Origin: DASSQJ01 sp963726295
GTDB taxonomy: Bacteria > Actinomycetota > Actinomycetes > Actinomycetales > Dermatophilaceae
DNA length: 64,000 nt
Direction: 5' to 3'
Assembly (NCBI GenBank): GCA_963726295.1
Contig: CAVSBW010000012.1
Coordinates: 434,001-498,000 of the forward strand
Shown in pieces: positions 54,207-63,094 of this stretch (position 1 is its first letter; the number at the start of each line of letters is the position of its first letter). The notes below the pieces were generated by a model. It was not told the origin of the DNA. It was given only the letters and a program-made list of their open reading frames with translations, and ran no database searches. Both the position numbers and the translations under genes were made by a program.

Positions 54207-54770
54207 TCAGCCCTCCGACACGTCGTCCGCGATGGCGTGGATGTCCTTCGCCACGACGTCACTGACGGCATGTTCGACGATGCCGTTCGCCTTGGCCAGC
54301 GCCTCGCGAATCTCGACCGCGCCCGGGTCGGACACGAGGGCGACGATGCCGGAGTGGCCGGGGGCCACCGCGTCGGACAGGTCCTTCTCGAGCCCGATCT
54401 TGTCGTGCAGCTGGTGGGCCTTGCCCAGCGCAGCTCCGCCTGCGCCCAAGGCTGCTGCGCTGCCCAGGATCGACGGCGGGAAGATCAGGCCGAGGGCAGC
54501 ACCGCCGACCAGGCCCCACTTCAGACCCGTCTTGGTGGAGTGGTCGGTGGCCTTCTCGATCTCGAGCTTGCCGTCGGCATCGCGGTTGACCACGATGACC
54601 CCGTCGACGGCGAAGTGACGGCCGTCCTCGAGCGACTTCAGCGCCTCGTACGCCTCGTGGGCCGCGGAGGTGTCGTTGAAGTCGGCGATGAACAGGGTGC
54701 GCGCGCCGTCGCTCACGGCGGCAACGTCGGCGGTGAGCTCGGAGGTCTGGTCGGTGCTCTCGTCGGACAT
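54207..54770 (-). CDS. DUF1269-like stress-related membrane protein
   Basis: 187 aa. ARTLFIADFNDTSAAHEAYEALKSLEDGRHFAVDGVIVVNRDADGKLEIEKATDHSTKTG is the N-terminal alpha/beta part, then the Gly-rich hydrophobic segment LKWGLVGGAALGLIFPPSILGSAAALGAGGAALGK, and VAPGHSGIVALVSDPGAVEIREALAKANGIVEHAV. This order is typical for DUF1269 proteins, which are often stress-induced and of unknown function. ATG 54770 has AAGGGA six bases upstream. It is one of the intact genes in the gene-poor stretch. Confidence 0.8.
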   Translation of the reverse strand: MSDESTDQTSELTADVAAVSDGARTLFIADFNDTSAAHEAYEALKSLEDGRHFAVDGVIVVNRDADGKLEIEKATDHSTKTGLKWGLVGGAALGLIFPPSILGSAAALGAGGAALGKAHQLHDKIGLEKDLSDAVAPGHSGIVALVSDPGAVEIREALAKANGIVEHAVSDVVAKDIHAIADDVSEG

Positions 54771-55268
54771 GGAGGTTCCCTTCGGTGGTGGCCTCGTGGC
54801 CCCGGTGGGCGTCGATGGGCCAGTGGTGATCTTGACGATGATGACTTGGGCGGCATCCCCTGCAACAGGATCTGCACAGCAGCACCTGCTCAGCCAACGT
54901 CGAAACGTGCCCGAACAAGCCCATGGGTGCCTGCCGCCCCTTGAAGGTTACCGTCGTCGTCGGAGGAACCGCCGACGGCATCCGAAGCCGCGTCGAGCGC
55001 GCCCGCGCAGAGCTCCTGGAAGTCTCCGCCGTCCCGTGCCCGCCTACCCCGGTGCACGAGTACATATTGGGGACGACGTCGAAGCGGAGACTCCCCGCCT
55101 CGACGAGTGGGCCGGGTGGCTCATGGACGTCAAGGCGGCCGCACCGCTGCGTAACCCCTTCGCTCACCAGCCTGGCCGAGCCAACTGCTCGGTTCCCAGC
55201 CGACAGAAGACGTGGGTCGATAGCGGCGGAGCGGGGCACCCTCAGTGCATCGGCCTATGTGGGCTGCC
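54771..55268. other. Gap with possible decayed coding sequence
   Basis: 498 bases. A + strand frame from ATG 54923 begins plausibly (LKVTVVVGGTADGIRSRVER), and another + frame further on reads AYPGARVHIGDDVEAETPR. Together they look like one gene with a frameshift near 55040, but no family is recognised and the rest is not protein-like. Nothing else is seen. Confidence 0.3.
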
Positions 55269-55427
55269 CTACGAGGTTCGCTTGGCCAACTCACCCCGCG
55301 CGAGTGCTACAACCAGCTGATCGGTCACCTTCTCGGCGACGAAGCCAAGATCGTCATCGTTCGTTGGTAGCGACTCCAGGACCCCCGCATCCCGAAGACC
55401 AGCCTCCACCACCTCGTTGATGGCCAC
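55269..55427 (-). CDS. Hypothetical short protein or gene remnant
   Basis: The - strand frame ending at TAG 55269 reads VAINEVVEAGLRDAGVLE, then SLPTNDDDLGFVAEKVTDQL and VVALARGELAKRTS. This has normal amino acid composition, unlike the upstream part of the frame. GTG 55427 gives 52 aa but has no ribosome binding site or leaderless motif. It may be the C-terminal remnant of a longer gene. No family is recognised. The ~300 bases between this and the DUF427 gene hold nothing else I can support. Confidence 0.3.
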   Translation of the reverse strand: MAINEVVEAGLRDAGVLESLPTNDDDLGFVAEKVTDQLVVALARGELAKRTS

Positions 55428-55722
55428 CCAGTCGCGGTGAGTACCAATGCGCAGATGCTTGCAGAGGTGGGGCACCCGTCGGATGAGAACAGCGGCGATC
55501 CCAAGGCCGATAGGCGGCGGTATGCAGCGGCTGGTGACCGCGGCGTGGGTCAGCCTGCTCGTTCGGACGATCGACCCCGGGAGCGTCCTCTTGATCACCT
55601 GGTCATCCGCGCAGCGACGTTTCACGGCTTGCGCGGCGCCCAGGTGCCTGGGAATCGGACTCGACTCGAGCGTGAGCCAGCAGGCCCGTTGTGAACCTTG
55701 CGAAGAGCACCCAGACTGAAGC

Positions 55723-56496
55723 ATGCCCATCAACTTGGAGCGGCAGTGGTTCCTCGACCTCGCTGAGCTTCGCTACGCCGCGACCCCGAAGCGACTCCGT
55801 GCGTACCTCGATGGGCGGAAGGTGCTCGACACCCGCGACGCGCTCCTCGTCTACGAGCCTCGCCGTGTCGTCCCCTGGTACGCCGTACCGCCTGGAGACC
55901 TTCATCTGCACCTGACCGAGCACGACCCGGTCCCCGTGCCCGAGCTGCGGGCCCCGGTACTGCCACCCCACCGGAACGAGTGGCACACCGTGCCGGGTCG
56001 GTCCCTCCATCTGGAGGGCCACGGCGAGGTGGCCTTCCGGCCCGACGAGCCCGAGCTCGGAGGCCGAGTCGTCGTCCACTGGGACCCGTTCGAATGGTAC
56101 GAGGAGGACGAGCCCGTCATGGGCCACCCCCACGACCCCTTCAAACGGATCGAGGTGCTCCGAAGCGACCGTCACGTGCGCGTCGAGGTCGGCGGGGTCA
56201 CCCTCGCCGAGTCCTCCCGGCCGACGATGCTCACCGAGACCTCCCTGCCGGTGCGGTGGTACCTACCACGCGACGACGTCCGACTGGACCTGCTCGGCCC
56301 CTCCGAGACCCACACCGTGTGCGCGTACAAGGGCGTCGCGTCCTACCTCAGCGCCGACGGCGCCCCCGACGTGGCCTGGTACTACCCCGAGCCGCTGCAC
56401 GACGCGCTCGGCGTCAAAGACCTCATCTGCTTCTGGCGACCCGCCGCGGTCCACCTCGACGGCGTCCCAGCGGACACCTCGATGCCCGGCGACTGA
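55723..56496 (+). CDS. DUF427 family protein with two DUF427 units
   Basis: 257 aa. Two copies of the DUF427 fold: the first about residues 25-110 (RAYLDGRKVLDTRDALLVYEPRRVVPWYAVPPGDLHL), the second about residues 143-250 (RIEVLRSDRHVRVEVGGVTLAESSRPTMLTETSLPVRWYLPRDDV), then HTVCAYKGVASYLSADGAPDVAWYYPEPLHDALGVKDLICFW. The CAYKG and WYY-EP motifs are typical of the second copy. Function unknown. ATG 55723 has CAGACT five bases upstream, a weak match to the leaderless pattern. It is intact in the gene-poor region. Confidence 0.85.
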   Translation: MPINLERQWFLDLAELRYAATPKRLRAYLDGRKVLDTRDALLVYEPRRVVPWYAVPPGDLHLHLTEHDPVPVPELRAPVLPPHRNEWHTVPGRSLHLEGHGEVAFRPDEPELGGRVVVHWDPFEWYEEDEPVMGHPHDPFKRIEVLRSDRHVRVEVGGVTLAESSRPTMLTETSLPVRWYLPRDDVRLDLLGPSETHTVCAYKGVASYLSADGAPDVAWYYPEPLHDALGVKDLICFWRPAAVHLDGVPADTSMPGD

Positions 56497-56953
56497 GGTG
56501 GCCACCAAGGCCGGCCATCCACTCCCCCGGCAGCGGCCAACCACCTCACCACCCACAGCGCGGTCCTCCAGGCGAGCTTACGAACGCGCCCGAATGCACG
56601 GCGAGGCCACTGTCCATGGGCACGTCGAGACGCGGCGGAAAGGGCTACGTCAAACGGGGCGTTCGCGGTCGAGTCGTTCCAGGCTCCAGAAGCGACATTG
56701 ACCTGCAGTCAGAGGTGCACCGCACCCACCTGCCGCGAAGATGGGGGTCGTCAGGCGGCGAAGAGGCGCGGGTGATCGGTAGGCGCTCAGTGCGACCATG
56801 GACTCCCTGCGCATCCTCGACCGGATCCGGCGGTGGCGGAAGAACCGATCCCGGGGATGGCCACGCATGACCCCTCCTACAGTCCCGCCGGCAGGGCCCC
56901 CGGTGTGCACTCCTGGCAGTTGGCGGTGACCTGCAGCCGCCCAACTCGCGGCG
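56497..56953. other. Gap without a supported gene
   Basis: 457 bases after the DUF427 gene. Frames on both strands are Arg/Pro/Ser-rich with no domain, start signal or conserved pattern. No repeat of the nearby tRNA 3' end was seen here, so it is not an obvious attachment site. Confidence 0.45.
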
Positions 56954-57226
56954 CTACGACGCACCCGGTCGGACTCCCGGCGTTTTCGGATGCCCGGGCA
57001 CGAACCCCACTTCCCTCGCCCTTGCCTCCCCTGAGGCTCTGTCACGCCTGTTGGACGCTCCTTCCTGGGTTGGAATCGCGGTGAACCTGGTGCGGTGCGT
57101 GGAAGGGCCGAAGGGTGCGGGGACCTTTGCGCGACGCCAGAGTCCGTCCTGCATCCGACGCATGGCGTCCCGGACACGCTCCCGCGCCTGGACGAGACCG
57201 TCGAAGTCGTCCGGGACGCGTGTCAT
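56954..57226 (-). CDS. Possible truncated gene with a leaderless start
   Basis: ATG 57226 lies seven bases after TAGCGT (57239-57234), the leaderless pattern of this window. The first ~34 residues (TRVPDDFDGLVQARERVR then DAMRRMQDGLWRRA) look like a real, helical protein. After that the composition turns to Pro/Arg/Gly noise, so the gene may be truncated or frameshifted about 100 bases in. No family is recognised. Confidence 0.35.
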   Translation of the reverse strand: MTRVPDDFDGLVQARERVRDAMRRMQDGLWRRAKVPAPFGPSTHRTRFTAIPTQEGASNRRDRASGEARAREVGFVPGHPKTPGVRPGAS

Positions 57227-57331
57227 GTCTCACACGCTACGGCGACCGTCCCCCAGCGCTCCTGGCCGATTTCGACCAGGGCGCGTCCGTTCTGGCGAGG
57301 CCTATGGACGTACAACTGGACCTACGGATGC

Positions 57332-57369
57332 CAGGACCCCGGGACGCTCATCTGCGTCCCGGGGTCCTG
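57332..57369 (-). terminator. 16-bp terminator hairpin downstream of tRNA-Pro
   Basis: CAGGACCCCGGGACGC, loop TCATCT, then GCGTCCCGGGGTCCTG: a perfect 16-bp stem. It starts 18 bases past the tRNA 3' end on the - strand. No T-tract follows. Confidence 0.75.
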
Positions 57370-57386
57370 AACTGCACTTTCACCCG

Positions 57387-57460
<74 letters not shown>

Positions 57461-57535
57461 TGGCTCGCCCCCTCGCGGGAGCGGTCGAAACCATATCCCA
57501 CCGCCCGCGGCGCGACCCAATCGCCCGGGACGTGG

Positions 57536-59053
57536 TCAGCGCCGGGCGCGGCGCTTCTCGCGCACCCGCACGGACAGCTCGATCGGGGTGCCGTCGAAGC
57601 CGAACTCCTCGCGCAGCCGCCGCTCGATGAAGCGCCGGTATCCGGCCTCGACGAAACCGGACGCGAAGAGCACGAACCGAGGCGGGCGGGTGCCGGCCTG
57701 GGTCGCGAAGAGGATGCGGGGCTGCTTGCCCCCGCGGACCGGGTGCGGGTGTGCCGCCACCACCTCGCCGAGGAAGGCGTTGAGGCGGCCGGTCGAGATG
57801 CGGGACTCCCACGACTCGAGCGCCAGGTCGAGGGCCGGCACGAGCCTCTCGAGGTGGCGGCCGGTTCGGGCCGAGACGTTGACCCGGGGGGCCCACTGGA
57901 TCTGGACGAGGTCGCGCTCGATCTCGCGCTCGAGGAAGTGCCGGCGCTCCTCGTCGGTGAGGTCCCACTTGTTGTACGCGATGACTAGCGCCCGTCCGGC
58001 GTCGACGACCTGCTGGATCACGCGGACGTCCTGCTTGGCCAGCACGTCACTGGCGTCGACGAGCACGACCGCGACCTCCGCCTTCTCCAGGGCGGTCTGG
58101 GTCCGCAGCGACGCGTAGAAGTCGGCGCCCCGGGTCTGGTGGACCCGCCGCCGGATGCCGGCGGTGTCGACGAACCGCCAGGTGCGGCCACCGAGCTCGA
58201 TCAGCTCGTCCACCGGGTCGCGGGTGGTGCCGGCGACCTCGTCGACGACCACCCGGTCCTCGCGGGCCAGCTTGTTGAGCATCGAGGACTTGCCCACGTT
58301 CGGCCGCCCCAGCAGGGCGACCCGGCGCGGGCCGCCCGGCGCGTAGGCGCCGCCCGCCCCGGACACCTCGGGCAGCGCGGCGAGCAGCGCGTCGAGAACG
58401 TCACCACTGCCCCGCCCGTGCAGGGCGGAGACCGGCCACGGCTCACCGAGGCCGAGGTTCCACAGGGCGGCGGCGTCGGCCTCGATCCGCTGGTCGTCGA
58501 CCTTGTTGGCCACGAGCACCACCGGCTTGCCGGAACGGCGCAGCAGCCGCACCACGGCCTCGTCGTCGTCGGTGGCCCCGACGACGGCGTCGACGACGAA
58601 CATCACGGCGTCGGCGAGCTCGACGGCGATCTCGGCCTGCTCGGCAACGCGCAGGTGGATCCCGGTGGCGTCCACCGCCCATCCCCCGGTGTCGACGAGG
58701 GTGAAGCGGCGCCCGGTCCATTCGGCCTCGTAGGCGACCCGGTCGCGGGTGACGCCCGGTACGTCCTCGACGACGGCCTCTCGGCGGCCGAGGACGCGGT
58801 TGACGAGGGTCGACTTGCCGACGTTGGGCCGGCCGACGACGGCGACCACGGGCAGCGGACCGGCCGCGGCCTCGAGGCCCTCGAGCTCTCCCCCGGCCTC
58901 GAGGAGGGCGCGGTCCTCCTCGCTCAGGTCGAAGTCGTCGAGTCCGGCACGCAGGGCGCGCTCGACCGCCGCGGGGTCCCGGGGGCCGGCGGAGGGCTCC
59001 TGGCGGCCGGTCGCGGGGTCCTCGGTGGTGGTCGGGGGGTCCTCGGTGCTCAC
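57536..59053 (-). CDS. der: Ribosome assembly GTPase Der (EngA)
   Basis: About 505 aa. Two GTPase domains: G1 VVGRPNVGKSTLVNRVLG, with DTGGW and NKVD, then a second G1 LLGRPNVGKSSMLNKLA, with DTAGIRRR and NKWD. The KH-like C-terminal domain is RILFATQAGTRPPRFVLFASG and RRLREEFGFDGTPIELSVR. Der acts in 50S ribosome assembly. A ~65-residue acidic N-terminal extension (DDFDLSEEDRALLEAG) is common in actinobacteria. GTG 59053 (STEDPPTTT) is chosen; GTG 59071 is also possible and neither has a clear ribosome binding site. Confidence 0.95.
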   Translation of the reverse strand: MSTEDPPTTTEDPATGRQEPSAGPRDPAAVERALRAGLDDFDLSEEDRALLEAGGELEGLEAAAGPLPVVAVVGRPNVGKSTLVNRVLGRREAVVEDVPGVTRDRVAYEAEWTGRRFTLVDTGGWAVDATGIHLRVAEQAEIAVELADAVMFVVDAVVGATDDDEAVVRLLRRSGKPVVLVANKVDDQRIEADAAALWNLGLGEPWPVSALHGRGSGDVLDALLAALPEVSGAGGAYAPGGPRRVALLGRPNVGKSSMLNKLAREDRVVVDEVAGTTRDPVDELIELGGRTWRFVDTAGIRRRVHQTRGADFYASLRTQTALEKAEVAVVLVDASDVLAKQDVRVIQQVVDAGRALVIAYNKWDLTDEERRHFLEREIERDLVQIQWAPRVNVSARTGRHLERLVPALDLALESWESRISTGRLNAFLGEVVAAHPHPVRGGKQPRILFATQAGTRPPRFVLFASGFVEAGYRRFIERRLREEFGFDGTPIELSVRVREKRRARR

Positions 59054-59127
59054 CACGGCATTCTCGCCCACCGGGACCCCGTCCCCCGAATCGCCGGTCC
59101 CCGGTCACCGCGAGGGGCACTGCAGGC

Positions 59128-59817
59128 TCAGTCTAGGAGGTCGGGTGGCACGTCCGTGGGGAGGGGGATGCCGTGCCGCTCGCTCGCCACGGCGACGTGG
59201 GCGGCCAGAGTGGCCCGCAACCGCTCCGTGGCCTGCTCGAGACGCGCCCTGCCCGGCAGGCCCTCCGGCAGGTCCAGCGACACCGGTCGACCGAAGTCGA
59301 CGACCATCGGCGTTCGCAGCGGCGGCCAGGAGGCCGCCAGCGCCCCCGTCGCGCGCGTGCCGAGGCACGCGGTGGGCACCACCGCCGCCCCGGACCTCAG
59401 CGCCAGCCAGGCGACCCCCTTGCCGGCACTCGTGACCTCGCCGCGTCCCCGGCCCCCCTCCGGGAAGATTCCGACCACTCCCCCGCGGTCCAGCACCGAG
59501 AGGGCCTGCCCGAGGGCGCGGCGGTCGCCGCGGCGCTGGTCGATCGGGATCTGGGCGCTGGCCCGGAGCACCCCTCCGACTACGCCCGTGAAGCTGCGGT
59601 CGAGCACGAGGAAGTGGCTCGGCCGCGGGGACATCCCGAGCACGACGGCGCCGTCGAGGAACCCGGTGTGGTTGGCGGCGAGGAGCACCGGACCGCCCCG
59701 CGGCACGTTCTCGGTCCCGTACGCGTGTGGACCGTAGAGCACCGCGAGCAAGCCGCGCGCCACGACGCGGCTCCACCGGGCGCGAACCGGCGAGGGCTCG
59801 GGCGCCGCATCGTCCAC
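59128..59817 (-). CDS. plsC: 1-acyl-sn-glycerol-3-phosphate acyltransferase (PlsC family)
   Basis: 229 aa. The HX4D catalytic motif is in LLAANHTGFLDGAVVLG (His and Asp), and VVGIFPEGGRGRGEV is the substrate-binding FPEG box. IPIDQRRGDRRALGQAL matches family block II. It acylates lysophosphatidic acid at the 2-position in phospholipid synthesis. GTG 59817 begins close after the cmk stop, as in the conserved cmk-plsC-der order. There is a hydrophobic stretch near the N-terminus (VVARGLLAVLYG). The ribosome binding site is weak. Confidence 0.9.
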   Translation of the reverse strand: MDDAAPEPSPVRARWSRVVARGLLAVLYGPHAYGTENVPRGGPVLLAANHTGFLDGAVVLGMSPRPSHFLVLDRSFTGVVGGVLRASAQIPIDQRRGDRRALGQALSVLDRGGVVGIFPEGGRGRGEVTSAGKGVAWLALRSGAAVVPTACLGTRATGALAASWPPLRTPMVVDFGRPVSLDLPEGLPGRARLEQATERLRATLAAHVAVASERHGIPLPTDVPPDLLD

Positions 59818-59824
59818 CTCGGAC

Positions 59825-60520
59825 TCAGTCCTCGCCGCTCGTCGCCCCGGCGACGACGTCGAGCACGCTCTCGATGCTCTCCTCGAGCGACAGGTCGGAG
59901 GTGTCGACGAGCTCCACGCCCTCGGCGGCCTCGGTGAAGGCCGACACCGTGGAGTCGTCTCGGTCCCGTCGCACCACCTGGTCGCGCGTGGCGTCGACCG
60001 CGGCCGCGTCGGCCTCCCCGTGCAGCTCGGTGCTGCGCCGCCGCAACCGGGCCTCCTCGGACGCCGTGAGCAGCACCCGGACGCGGGCATCGGGGGCCAC
60101 CACGGTCGTGATGTCACGCCCTTCGGCCACCACGCCCCCGGTCTCCTCGCAGATCCGGGCCATGAGGTCGCGCTGCAGCTGCTGGAGCACCGGACGGACC
60201 TCGAGGTTCGTGGCCACGGCGGAGACCGCCGTGCTCACCTCGCTGGTGCGGATGGCGGCGGCGACGTCGGTGCCGTCGACGAGGACGGTCGGTGCCTGCG
60301 GGTCGCTGCCCACGACGAGCGGGAGGTCGCGCGCTGCCTGTGCCACCGCCGCGGTGTCCGCGAGGTCGAGGCCCCGGTCGAGGCACCACCACGTCAGCGC
60401 CCGGTACATCGCGCCGGTGTCGAGGTACCCGATACCGAGTCGCCGGGCGACCGCCCGCGCGACGGTGCTCTTGCCGGACCCCGAGGGACCGTCGATGGCG
60501 ATCGTCAGCGGCTCGGTCAT
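59825..60520 (-). CDS. cmk: Cytidylate kinase
   Basis: 231 aa. IAIDGPSGSGKSTVARAVARRLGIGYLDTGAMYRALTWW is the P-loop and NMP-binding region. EGRDITTVVAPDARVRVLLTASEEARLRRR follows, and VDATRDQVVRRDRDDSTV is the LID area. It phosphorylates CMP and dCMP with ATP. ATG 60520 lies eight bases after TAGGCT, a leaderless start, so it has its own promoter although tyrA is 24 bases upstream. It heads the cmk-plsC-der group. Confidence 0.95.
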   Translation of the reverse strand: MTEPLTIAIDGPSGSGKSTVARAVARRLGIGYLDTGAMYRALTWWCLDRGLDLADTAAVAQAARDLPLVVGSDPQAPTVLVDGTDVAAAIRTSEVSTAVSAVATNLEVRPVLQQLQRDLMARICEETGGVVAEGRDITTVVAPDARVRVLLTASEEARLRRRSTELHGEADAAAVDATRDQVVRRDRDDSTVSAFTEAAEGVELVDTSDLSLEESIESVLDVVAGATSGED

Positions 60521-60543
60521 GGCGCGCCAGCCTAGTGCGCGGC

Positions 60544-61623
60544 TCAGCCGTGCAGTCGCCAACCCCGCTCGACGAGGCCCTCCGAGAGCGCGGCCGCCGC
60601 GGCGGGGACGACGTCGACCTCGGCCACGCCGAAGGGCTGGCCGAGCCCGTGGTCGAGGTGGAACTCCTCGATGTTGGTGCCGATCTGCCCGACATCGGCG
60701 AACAGCCTCCCGAGCTGGCCGGGCCGGTCCGGGATGAGCACCCGCACCGTCGTGTACGTCGTCGGGGCCGCACCGTGCTTGCCCGGGATCCGGGCGTGGC
60801 CGGCGTTGCCGGCGGCGATGGTGCGGGCCAGGGTGCCGCGCGCACCGGGGGCGTCGGCGCCGTCCTCGAGTGCTCCGAGGGCGGCGATGACGGCCTCGAG
60901 GTCGCCGGCCAGCCCGGTCAGGACCGCACGCACCGCGACGGCGTTGCCCGCGAGGATCTGGGTCCACAGGCTGACGTCGCTGGCGGCGATGCGCGTGACG
61001 TCGCGCAGGCCCTGGCCGGCCAGGGCGACGGCCGGCTCATCGAGGTCCTCGAGCCGGGCGGCCACGAGGCTCGCCGCCAGCTGGGGCACGTGCGACACGG
61101 CGGCCACGGCCCGGTCGTGCTCCTCGGGTGGCAGCTCGCGCACGGCCGCACCGGCCGCCCGGGCCACCTCGGCGACGAGGCGGACCGCGTCCTCGGAGGT
61201 CTCCGGCACGGGGGTGAGCACCCACGCCCGGCCGTCGAAGAGGTCGTGGCGTCCGGACACCGCTCCCGACCGCTCCCGACCGGCCATCGGGTGCGATCCG
61301 CAGTACCGCGACAGGTCGGCGCCCCGGGCCCGCAGCCCGGCCACGACGGACCCCTTGACCGACGCGACGTCCGTGACCACGGCGTCCGGCCACCGGTCCA
61401 GCGCGTCCGCGACACACGCGGCCGTGACGTCGGGCGGCGTGGCCACCACGACGAGCACGGGGTCCGCGTCGTCCCCCGGCGCGAGGCGACCCGCGCCGAG
61501 GTCGCGAGCGAGGGCGGCGTGGGTGGGGATGGCGTCCTCGAGGGTCACCTCGTCCCCGTGGGCGGTGAGGGCCAGCCCGAGGCTGGTGCCGATCAGGCCC
61601 GTGCCGAGGACGTGGACCCTCAC
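60544..61623 (-). CDS. tyrA: Prephenate dehydrogenase with C-terminal ACT domain
   Basis: 359 aa. The NAD motif VHVLGTGLIGTSLGLAL is at the N-terminus, and CGSHPMAGRERSGAVSGRHDLFDG is the TyrA active-site signature with the catalytic His. EHDRAVAAVSHVPQLAA and IAASDVSLWTQILAGN follow. The C-terminal ACT domain (TTVRVLIPDRPGQLGRLFADVGQIGTNIEEF) suggests feedback control by tyrosine or another amino acid. GTG 61623 overlaps the rluB stop (GTGA), so the genes are coupled. Confidence 0.93.
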   Translation of the reverse strand: MRVHVLGTGLIGTSLGLALTAHGDEVTLEDAIPTHAALARDLGAGRLAPGDDADPVLVVVATPPDVTAACVADALDRWPDAVVTDVASVKGSVVAGLRARGADLSRYCGSHPMAGRERSGAVSGRHDLFDGRAWVLTPVPETSEDAVRLVAEVARAAGAAVRELPPEEHDRAVAAVSHVPQLAASLVAARLEDLDEPAVALAGQGLRDVTRIAASDVSLWTQILAGNAVAVRAVLTGLAGDLEAVIAALGALEDGADAPGARGTLARTIAAGNAGHARIPGKHGAAPTTYTTVRVLIPDRPGQLGRLFADVGQIGTNIEEFHLDHGLGQPFGVAEVDVVPAAAAALSEGLVERGWRLHG

Positions 61624-62480
61624 AGCCCCGCCGCCTTGTAGAGCGCGGCCACCTCGGCCGCGTTGAGCGCCCGCCACCGGCCCGGCTTGGTGTCTCCGAG
61701 GTGCACCGGCCCCACCTGGGTACGCACGAGCGAGATGACCGGGTGCCCGACCTCGGCCAGCATCCGTCTGACGATGTGCTTGCGGCCCTCGTGGAGGACG
61801 ATCTCGACCAGCGCCTTCCCCGGCTGGGAGTCGATGACGCGGAACGAGTCCACCGAGGCCGGCCCGTCCTCGAGCTCGACCCCGTCGCGCAGCCTGCGCC
61901 CCAGGTCTCGGGGCAGGGGCCCCGGCACCTGGGCGAGGTAGGTCTTGAGCACGCCGTAGCGCGGGTGCTGGAGCCGGTGCGCGAGGTCGCCGTCGTTGGT
62001 GAGCAGCAGCAGGCCCTCGGTGTCGGCGTCGAGCCTCCCGACGTGGAAGAGACGCTCCTTGCGGTCGCCGACGTAGTCGCCGATGTCGACCCGACCGAGC
62101 TCGTCGCTCATCGACGTCACGACGTTCAGGGGCTTGTTGAAGGCGAGGTAGACCCGCGACTCGTCGAGCTGCACCCGCTCCCCGTCGACGTGCACCACCT
62201 GGGTGGGTCGGATGCGCACCCCGAGCTCGCGCACGACCTGGCCGTCGACCTCCACCCGGCCCTGGGTGATGAGGTCCTCGCAGACGCGGCGCGACCCGAC
62301 CCCGGCGGCGGCGAGCAGCTTCTGCAGCCGCACGCCGTCCGGGTCGTGGACCTCGACGGTCGGCCGCGTCGGCTCGGGCTTGGGCCGGGTGGGCTGGCTG
62401 GGCCGCGTGCTCCCGCCCCCACGCGGACGCTGCTGCCGGTCCCCGGCTCGTCGGCCGCCACGACCCTTCGGCGGGGTCAT
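61620..62480 (-). CDS. rluB: Pseudouridine synthase RluB-like
   Basis: 286 aa. A ~40-residue Arg/Pro/Gly-rich N-terminus is followed by an S4 domain (VRLQKLLAAAGVGSRRVCEDLITQGRVEVDGQ). The RsuA/RluB catalytic domain has VYLAFNKPLNVVTSMSD and FHVGRLDADTEGLLLLTNDGDLA with the catalytic Asp. EGRKHIVRRMLAEVGHPVISLVR is the C-terminal signature. It modifies a uridine in 23S rRNA (around 2605 in E. coli). ATG 62480 overlaps the scpB stop (ATGA). Confidence 0.93.
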   Translation of the reverse strand: MTPPKGRGGRRAGDRQQRPRGGGSTRPSQPTRPKPEPTRPTVEVHDPDGVRLQKLLAAAGVGSRRVCEDLITQGRVEVDGQVVRELGVRIRPTQVVHVDGERVQLDESRVYLAFNKPLNVVTSMSDELGRVDIGDYVGDRKERLFHVGRLDADTEGLLLLTNDGDLAHRLQHPRYGVLKTYLAQVPGPLPRDLGRRLRDGVELEDGPASVDSFRVIDSQPGKALVEIVLHEGRKHIVRRMLAEVGHPVISLVRTQVGPVHLGDTKPGRWRALNAAEVAALYKAAGL

Positions 62481-63094
62481 GCCCGACCTCCCTCGGCGAT
62501 CTCGTCGAGCACGTCGACCTCCGGCAGGTAGGGGGCGAGGGCGGGAAGCTCGTCGAGGCTGCCCAGGCCCAGCCGTTCGAGGAAGTACGAGGTGGTGCCG
62601 TAGAGCGTCGCCGTCGACTCGGCGTCCTGCCCGAGCTCTTCGATGAGGCCGCGGGAGAGGAGCGTGCGGATCACGCCGTCGACGTTGACCCCACGGACCG
62701 CCGCCACGCGCGAGCGCGACACGGGCTGGCGGTACGCGATGACCGCGAGCGTCTCGAGCGAGGCCTGGGTGAGCCGGGCCTGCTGGCCGTCGAGGACGAA
62801 CCGCTCGACCACGGGCGCGTACTCGTGACGGCTGTACATGCGCCAGCCGCCGCCGACCTCGCGGAGGGTGAACCCCCGGTGGTCCGCCTCGTAGCCGCTC
62901 TCCAGCTCGGCGAGGGCGGTCTGGACGTCGGCGACCGGCTGCTCCAGCGCCGCGGCGAGCGCCATCGTCGTCACCGGCTCGTCGACCACCATGAGGACCG
63001 CCTCGAGGGCCCCGTGGATCCCGCCGGGGAAGTCGGCCACGTCGAAGGCCATCTGCTCCTCGAGGGCCGGCGTGCCCGGCTCCTGCTCAGTCAT
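62477..63094 (-). CDS. scpB: Segregation and condensation protein ScpB
   Basis: 205 aa. Two winged-helix units: PGGIHGALEAVLMVVDEPVTTMALAAALEQPVADVQTALAELESGYEAD, then RLTQASLETLAVIAYRQPVSRSRVAAVRGVNVDGVIRTLLSRGLIEELG. YGTTSYFLERLGL is the typical ScpB signature near the C-terminus. ScpB dimerises and with ScpA bridges the SMC ATPase in chromosome compaction. ATG 63094 has GGAGG six bases upstream and overlaps the scpA end by eight bases. Confidence 0.95.
   Translation of the reverse strand: MTEQEPGTPALEEQMAFDVADFPGGIHGALEAVLMVVDEPVTTMALAAALEQPVADVQTALAELESGYEADHRGFTLREVGGGWRMYSRHEYAPVVERFVLDGQQARLTQASLETLAVIAYRQPVSRSRVAAVRGVNVDGVIRTLLSRGLIEELGQDAESTATLYGTTSYFLERLGLGSLDELPALAPYLPEVDVLDEIAEGGRA

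Noticed and set aside
51685..55225. GTGGGTCGAT shared between about 51690 and 55213
   Set aside because: Only ten bases are shared and flanks differ, so it is no evidence of a repeat or attachment pair.
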